Source: Lysobacter avium (GTDB taxonomy: Bacteria; Pseudomonadota; Gammaproteobacteria; Xanthomonadales; Xanthomonadaceae). Taken from it: DNA of 64,000 bases. This document shows, in pieces, positions 60,625 to 64,000 of the stretch. The first letter of the stretch is position 1; every line of letters starts with the position of its first letter. The notes beneath the pieces were generated by a model, which worked only from the letters and a program-made list of their open reading frames with translations, was not told the origin of the DNA and ran no database searches. The stretch covers positions 310,001-374,000 of the forward strand of contig NZ_CP063657.1 in assembly GCF_015209745.1 (NCBI RefSeq), in the 5' to 3' direction. The translations under genes were made by a program, and so were the position numbers.

Positions 60625-61376
60625 GCGTGCAGCGCTGGGTACTCGACCTTGGCAACACGCGCCTGAAAATCGCTCCGCTGCAGGCGAACGGCGAAGCAGG
60701 CGAGTCGATCGCCCTGGAGCATCGCGGTGCCGATATGGCCGCATTGGCGGCCCGCCTGCCGCCGGAGATGGAGGTCGCCTATCTCGCCAGTGTTACCGAT
60801 GAAGCTTTGCGGGTCGGGCTGCTGGATGTGCTGGCGGCGCGCTGCCAACGCATTTCGCTGGCCCGCACCCAGCGTCGTTGGGGCGATCTGCGGATCGCCT
60901 ACGCCGATCCGGCGCGGCTGGGAGTCGACCGTTTTCTTGCAATGATTGCCGCTCGCGCTCATGCCGCGCGCGTCGAGCATGAACCGGTGCTGGTATGCGG
61001 TGTGGGCACGGCCCTGACCCTGGACCTGATTGACGCGCAGGGGCAACACCTTGGCGGGCGCATCGCGCCATCGCCCACTGTGATGCGCCAGGCGCTCAAC
61101 CGGCAGGTGGCACAACTGCCGGCCTGCGGTGGCAGCTACGTCGAGTTCGCCGTCGACACGCCCGATGCCCTGGCTTCCGGATGCGTCGGAGCAGCGCTGG
61201 GCCTGATCCAGCGCAGCCTGGCGGATGCCGGGTCGCGCCTGGGCACTGCGCCAGCGCTGTATCTGCATGGCGGTGGCGGGGAGGAGCTGCGGTCGTTGCT
61301 GCCGCAGGCCCGCTGGTCGCCGCGTCTGGTCCTGGAGGGCCTCGCGCAATGGGCCGCGATCGAGAAACCGGCTTGA
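60621..61376 (+). CDS. coaX: Type III pantothenate kinase
   Basis: First step of coenzyme A synthesis from pantothenate. 251 residues: phosphate-binding DLGNTRLK at 9-16, DPARLGVDRFLAMIAARAHA near 98-117 (pantothenate site), GVGTALTLDLID near 133-144 and SPTVMRQALN near 155. CoaX needs a monovalent cation and is not feedback-inhibited by CoA. Overlaps birA; the SPOR gene begins 37 bases later, so the three probably share a transcript. Confidence 0.96.
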   Translation: MSVQRWVLDLGNTRLKIAPLQANGEAGESIALEHRGADMAALAARLPPEMEVAYLASVTDEALRVGLLDVLAARCQRISLARTQRRWGDLRIAYADPARLGVDRFLAMIAARAHAARVEHEPVLVCGVGTALTLDLIDAQGQHLGGRIAPSPTVMRQALNRQVAQLPACGGSYVEFAVDTPDALASGCVGAALGLIQRSLADAGSRLGTAPALYLHGGGGEELRSLLPQARWSPRLVLEGLAQWAAIEKPA

Positions 61377-61413
61377 GCCCGCCTGCGCGGAACCGACGGC
61401 TACAATCGCCGCC

Positions 61414-62154
61414 ATGTTGATACGCGCCCTCGTCATCCTGCTGCTGGTACTCAACCTGGGCGTCGCGCTGTGGGGGGTGTTGGCGGCCGGCCCGGCACCG
61501 ACTGCCGCGCCGGTCGATATCCCGCCGGGTGTGGAGCGCCTGCAACTGGTGACCGAGCTCGCCGAGCCGAGCAAGCCGGCACCTGTAAGGGAGCCAACGA
61601 TCCCGCTCGATATCGTCCAGTGCGCGGCTTTCGGCCCCTACGACACCGCGGAGGTAGCGTCAGCCGTGGGCAAGCGCGTGCAGCTTGAAGGTCTGGTCGA
61701 CGGTGAAGCCGCTGTGGCTGTGCTCACGACCGCGGTCCGCGCGGAGCCGGGGCGCCCGCCGCGCAGCTGGCGGGTCCTGTTGCCGCCTTTGCCCAGCGCG
61801 GCCGAGACCGACATCGTGGCCAAGCGCATTGTTGCCGCCGGCTTCAAGGACTACTACGTCATCCGCGACGGCGTCGACGCGAACGCGATTGCGCTGGGCC
61901 TGTTCCGTAACGAGCAGGCGGCGCGGGCACGCGCGGAAACGCTGCGCAAGGCGGGGTTTGACGCTGCCGTCGACCCGGTGGGAGCCGGCCCGGAAGAGTA
62001 CTGGCTGGATGTGGGCGCCGATGCGGCTTTCATTGCTGAAGCGGTTCGAAGTCAACTGGGCGCCGCGCGCACGCAGCCGATCGATTGCGAAAGTCTGGCT
62101 CCGTCTGCCGGACCCGAAGCGGTGGTAGTGGGGGATAATCCCGCGGCGCGGTAG
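61414..62154 (+). CDS. SPOR-domain membrane protein
   Basis: 246 residues. One N-terminal helix at about 2-24 (LIRALVILLLVLNLGVALWG) and a Pro-rich periplasmic linker. A SPOR-like unit lies near 110-195 (SWRVLLPPLPSAAETDIVAK, DYYVIRDGVDANAIALGLFR, RARAETLRKAGFDAAVDPVG). SPOR domains bind denuded glycan at division septa, so a septal location is likely. This gene follows birA-coaX in Xanthomonadaceae. It ends 12 bases before the tRNA-Thr region. Confidence 0.85.
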   Translation: MLIRALVILLLVLNLGVALWGVLAAGPAPTAAPVDIPPGVERLQLVTELAEPSKPAPVREPTIPLDIVQCAAFGPYDTAEVASAVGKRVQLEGLVDGEAAVAVLTTAVRAEPGRPPRSWRVLLPPLPSAAETDIVAKRIVAAGFKDYYVIRDGVDANAIALGLFRNEQAARARAETLRKAGFDAAVDPVGAGPEEYWLDVGADAAFIAEAVRSQLGAARTQPIDCESLAPSAGPEAVVVGDNPAAR

Positions 62155-62166
62155 AATGGGAGTTTC

Positions 62167-62242
62167 GCCGGCTTAGCTCAGTTGGTAGAGCAACCGCCTT
62201 GTAAGCGGTAGGTCGTCAGTTCGACTCTGACAGCCGGCACCA
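62167..62242 (+). tRNA. tRNA-Thr (anticodon TGT)
   Basis: 76 bases forming a complete cloverleaf: acceptor GCCGGCT/AGCCGGC, D arm GCTC..GAGC, anticodon stem ACCGC/GCGGT with loop CTTGTAA (anticodon TGT, reads ACA/ACG threonine codons), T arm GTCAG/CTGAC with TTCGACT, and an encoded CCA end. It stands alone, not in a cluster, 16 bases before the arginase ATG. Confidence 0.97.
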
Positions 62243-62258
62243 AGGCATGGAGGTCAGC

Positions 62259-63182
62259 ATGAAGCGCAGCTACTCACCCGTCTCGATCATCGGTGCACCC
62301 ACGGACGTGGGCGCGGGTCACCAGGGCGGACGCCTGGGCCCGGAGGCGCTTCGTATCGCCGGTCTTGGCGAAGCCCTGCAGGCGCGCGGCGTCGATGTCG
62401 TCGATCGCGGCAACCTGGACGGACCTCGCAATCCCTGGACCGGACCGGTTGATGGCTACCGCCACATCGACGAAGTCACCGAGTGGAACCGGCTGGCGAT
62501 GGAAGCGGTGTATGCCGAACTTTCCGCAGGCCGCATGCCGATCCTGCTCGGTGGCGATCACTGCCTGGGCATCGGTTCGGTCACCGCGGTGGCGCGCCAT
62601 TGCCGCGAAACCGGCAAGAAGCTGCGCCTGCTGTGGCTGGATGCGCACGCCGACTTCAACACCAGCGAGGTGACCCCGTCGGGCAATATCCACGGCATGC
62701 CGGTCGCCTGCCTGTGCGGTCTGGGCCCACGCTCGCTCACGCATCTGGGGGGCGACGCGCCGGCGATGGATGCCTCGGCTGTGCGCCAGGTAGGCATCCG
62801 CTCGGTCGATGATGGCGAGAAAAAGCTCATAAAGGAACATGGTCTGGACGTCTACGACATGCGCTACATCGACGAGGTCGGCATGAAGCGGGTCATGGAA
62901 GAGGCGCTGGCGGGAATGGACGATGACACCCACCTGCATGTCAGCTTCGATGTCGACTTCCTCGACCCCAGCGTGGCTCCAGGCGTCGGCACGACGGTGC
63001 CTGGCGGTCCCAACTACCGTGAAGCGCAACTGGTTATGGAGATGATCGCCGACAGCGGACGGATGGCATCGCTGGACATCATGGAGCTCAATCCCATCCT
63101 TGATCGCGACAACATGACGGCACTGGTGGCGGTCGATCTGGTGGAAAGCCTGTTCGGTAAATCCACGCTGATGCGGGCCTGA
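62259..63182 (+). CDS. rocF: Arginase
   Basis: Hydrolyses arginine to ornithine and urea with a di-manganese centre. 307 residues from ATG 62259, chosen because GGAGG lies five bases upstream (ATG 62247 has none). Metal ligands: GGDHCLG with His101, DAHADFN with Asp128, His130 and Asp132, and DVDFLDP with Asp231 and Asp233. GNIHGMPVACLCGLG near 143 is the substrate loop. It begins 16 bases after the tRNA and may be on the same primary transcript. It could feed on arginine freed from cyanophycin. Confidence 0.95.
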   Translation: MKRSYSPVSIIGAPTDVGAGHQGGRLGPEALRIAGLGEALQARGVDVVDRGNLDGPRNPWTGPVDGYRHIDEVTEWNRLAMEAVYAELSAGRMPILLGGDHCLGIGSVTAVARHCRETGKKLRLLWLDAHADFNTSEVTPSGNIHGMPVACLCGLGPRSLTHLGGDAPAMDASAVRQVGIRSVDDGEKKLIKEHGLDVYDMRYIDEVGMKRVMEEALAGMDDDTHLHVSFDVDFLDPSVAPGVGTTVPGGPNYREAQLVMEMIADSGRMASLDIMELNPILDRDNMTALVAVDLVESLFGKSTLMRA

Positions 63183-63200
63183 ACGCCGGCCCGGTTTTTT
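63174..63200 (+). terminator. Rho-independent terminator overlapping the arginase stop
   Basis: CGGGCC (63174-63179) pairs with GGCCCG (63188-63193) around an eight-base loop that contains the stop codon, followed by G and six T. Confidence 0.75.
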
Positions 63201-63341
63201 ACCTTGGTTGCACGGTGGTGCACGCCGACTTCACATCCGGTCACGCGATGATGTCGCCAAGGTCGCAGACATAAGCGATCCGATCCATTCCACCCAGGTG
63301 AGCCGGCCATTCTGGTCGGCCCCGGCTAACAGGAGAAAGCG

Positions 63342-63494
63342 ATGAAGCGTGTTATTGCCCTGATGATGGTGTCGATGTTTTCGCTCGGAATGCTGACCGC
63401 GTGCAACACCATGGCCGGTGCCGGCCAGGACGTGCAGAAGGCTGGCGAGAAGGTTGAGAAGAAGGCCGAGGACTGCAAGGACGGTCGTTGCTGA
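63342..63494 (+). CDS. ecnA: Entericidin A/B-family small lipoprotein
   Basis: 50 residues. The lipoprotein signal MKRVIALMMVSMFSLGMLTAC ends in a lipobox (LTAC), with the short amphipathic tail QDVQKAGEKVEKKAEDC typical of entericidins. AGGAG (63331-63335) lies six bases before the ATG. Entericidin-like peptides are stress-associated envelope lipoproteins, some described as an antidote/toxin pair; here there is one gene only. The gene is followed by a terminator and so forms its own unit. Confidence 0.9.
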   Translation: MKRVIALMMVSMFSLGMLTACNTMAGAGQDVQKAGEKVEKKAEDCKDGRC

Positions 63495-63543
63495 TTTCGA
63501 TTTGAACGATTGAGCCGCTGCATGCGGCTTGAGCGTGACAGGG

Positions 63544-63565
63544 AGCCGGGGCAACCCGGCTTTTT
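63544..63565 (+). terminator. Rho-independent terminator of the entericidin gene
   Basis: AGCCGGG (63544-63550) pairs with CCCGGCT (63555-63561) around a GCAA tetraloop, followed by TTTT. Confidence 0.9.
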
Positions 63566-63706
63566 GTTGTCTGGGAAACAGCGACGTTCAGGATGATGAA
63601 GGGTCTCGTGACGCGGCGATGACTCGCCCTGAACATGCATTCTGCGAAGGTGGATGCGTGGTCAACGAACCGCATTTTCCCCCATAGATATACGAGGTTA
63701 GACACC

Positions 63707-63907
63707 ATGAACAAGGACATCATTGCCGGCAAGTGGACCCAGGTGAAAGGCAAGGCGAAGGCCAAGTGGGGCGACCTGACCGACGACGTGTTCGACGTTG
63801 CCGAAGGCAACTCGGAGTATCTGGCGGGCAAGCTGCAGGAGCAGTACGGCTGGACCCGCGAGCGCGCCGAGGAAGAAGTGTCGAACTTCGGCCGCACGCT
63901 TGATTGA
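63707..63907 (+). CDS. CsbD-family stress protein
   Basis: 66 residues, fully hydrophilic: [20 protein letters not shown] near 2-21, then [20 protein letters not shown] and [12 protein letters not shown], the standard CsbD pattern. CsbD proteins are abundant under general or osmotic stress and have no known activity. A weak ribosome site (GAGG at 63694-63697) lies nine bases before the ATG. A terminator follows, so it is monocistronic. Confidence 0.95.
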   Translation: MNKDIIAGKWTQVKGKAKAKWGDLTDDVFDVAEGNSEYLAGKLQEQYGWTRERAEEEVSNFGRTLD

Positions 63908-63969
63908 TTGCACAGTGGGTTGCACGGCCGTGCTGACAGCCGACGGTTGACGTCGCAAGTCGCATAGCC

Positions 63970-63997
63970 AACGGGCCGGGAAACCGGCCCGTTTTTT
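63970..63997 (+). terminator. Rho-independent terminator of the csbD-like gene
   Basis: AACGGGCCGG (63970-63979) pairs with CCGGCCCGTT (63984-63993) around a GAAA tetraloop, continuing into TTTT. A strong intrinsic terminator at the right edge. Confidence 0.93.
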
Positions 63998-64000
63998 ATT

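Noticed and set aside
63342..63494. Entericidin toxin/antidote pair
   Set aside because: Only one entericidin-type gene is present, followed at once by a terminator, so no antidote/toxin locus can be claimed.

Overview
The window is about 64 kb of GC-rich, densely coding bacterial chromosome. Gene content points to a gammaproteobacterium of the Lysobacteraceae/Xanthomonadaceae (Lysobacter, Luteimonas or a relative): DUF3247 and DUF3297 genes, the birA-coaX-SPOR-tRNA-Thr run, and a PepSY gene before a PhoP/PhoQ-like pair. The genus is an inference. I see no insertion sequence, prophage, rRNA operon or CRISPR array. Most co-directional genes are translationally coupled by ATGA-type stop/start overlaps.

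Layout. 1-1.1 kb: 5' part of a type VI secretion VgrG gene running off the left edge. 1.2-12.3 kb: a photo-oxidative stress island with a photolyase, an ECF sigma factor and its ChrR-type zinc anti-sigma, a six-gene lipid operon (desaturase, flavin oxidoreductase, DUF1365, two cyclopropane-synthase-like methyltransferases, DUF1295), msrB-msrA and a small heat-shock protein. 12.3-18.3 kb: a LytTR two-component system, an aldehyde dehydrogenase, a short-chain dehydrogenase and small lipoproteins. 18.5-25.1 kb: a cyanophycin operon (isoaspartyl dipeptidase, cyanophycinase, cyanophycin synthetase, and a second synthetase-like ligase lacking the ATP-grasp domain). 25-36 kb: transporters, a degenerate HD-GYP protein, a glycosyltransferase, and a fasciclin lipoprotein. 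36-41 kb: cold-shock protein, DUF3247, and the Ku-LigD end-joining pair. 41.5-47.8 kb: M23 peptidase, an ECF sigma/membrane protein pair, and the tesA / ybbA-ybbP locus. 48-51 kb: two predicted 16S rRNA modification enzymes, MgtC and DUF421 proteins. 51-58 kb: large catalase, DusA, a citrulline/arginine hydrolase-like protein, PepSY-PhoP-PhoQ. 58-64 kb: MtfA, birA-coaX-SPOR, tRNA-Thr, arginase, entericidin and CsbD.

The most coherent story is a regulon. The anti-sigma factor has zinc ligands at exactly the positions known for Rhodobacter sphaeroides ChrR (His6, His31, Cys35, Cys38), which senses singlet oxygen. The photolyase, the desaturase operon and the fasciclin gene 22 kb or more away all carry TGCATCC-N16/17-CGTA upstream, a candidate promoter for this sigma factor. 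Photolyase, cyclopropane-synthase-like and fasciclin genes are also members of the Rhodobacter regulon as I recall it.

The second theme is arginine and nitrogen storage: a full cyanophycin make-and-break operon, plus an arginase and a CtlX-like hydrolase elsewhere in the window. The ligase gene after cphA appears to start at a CTG codon.
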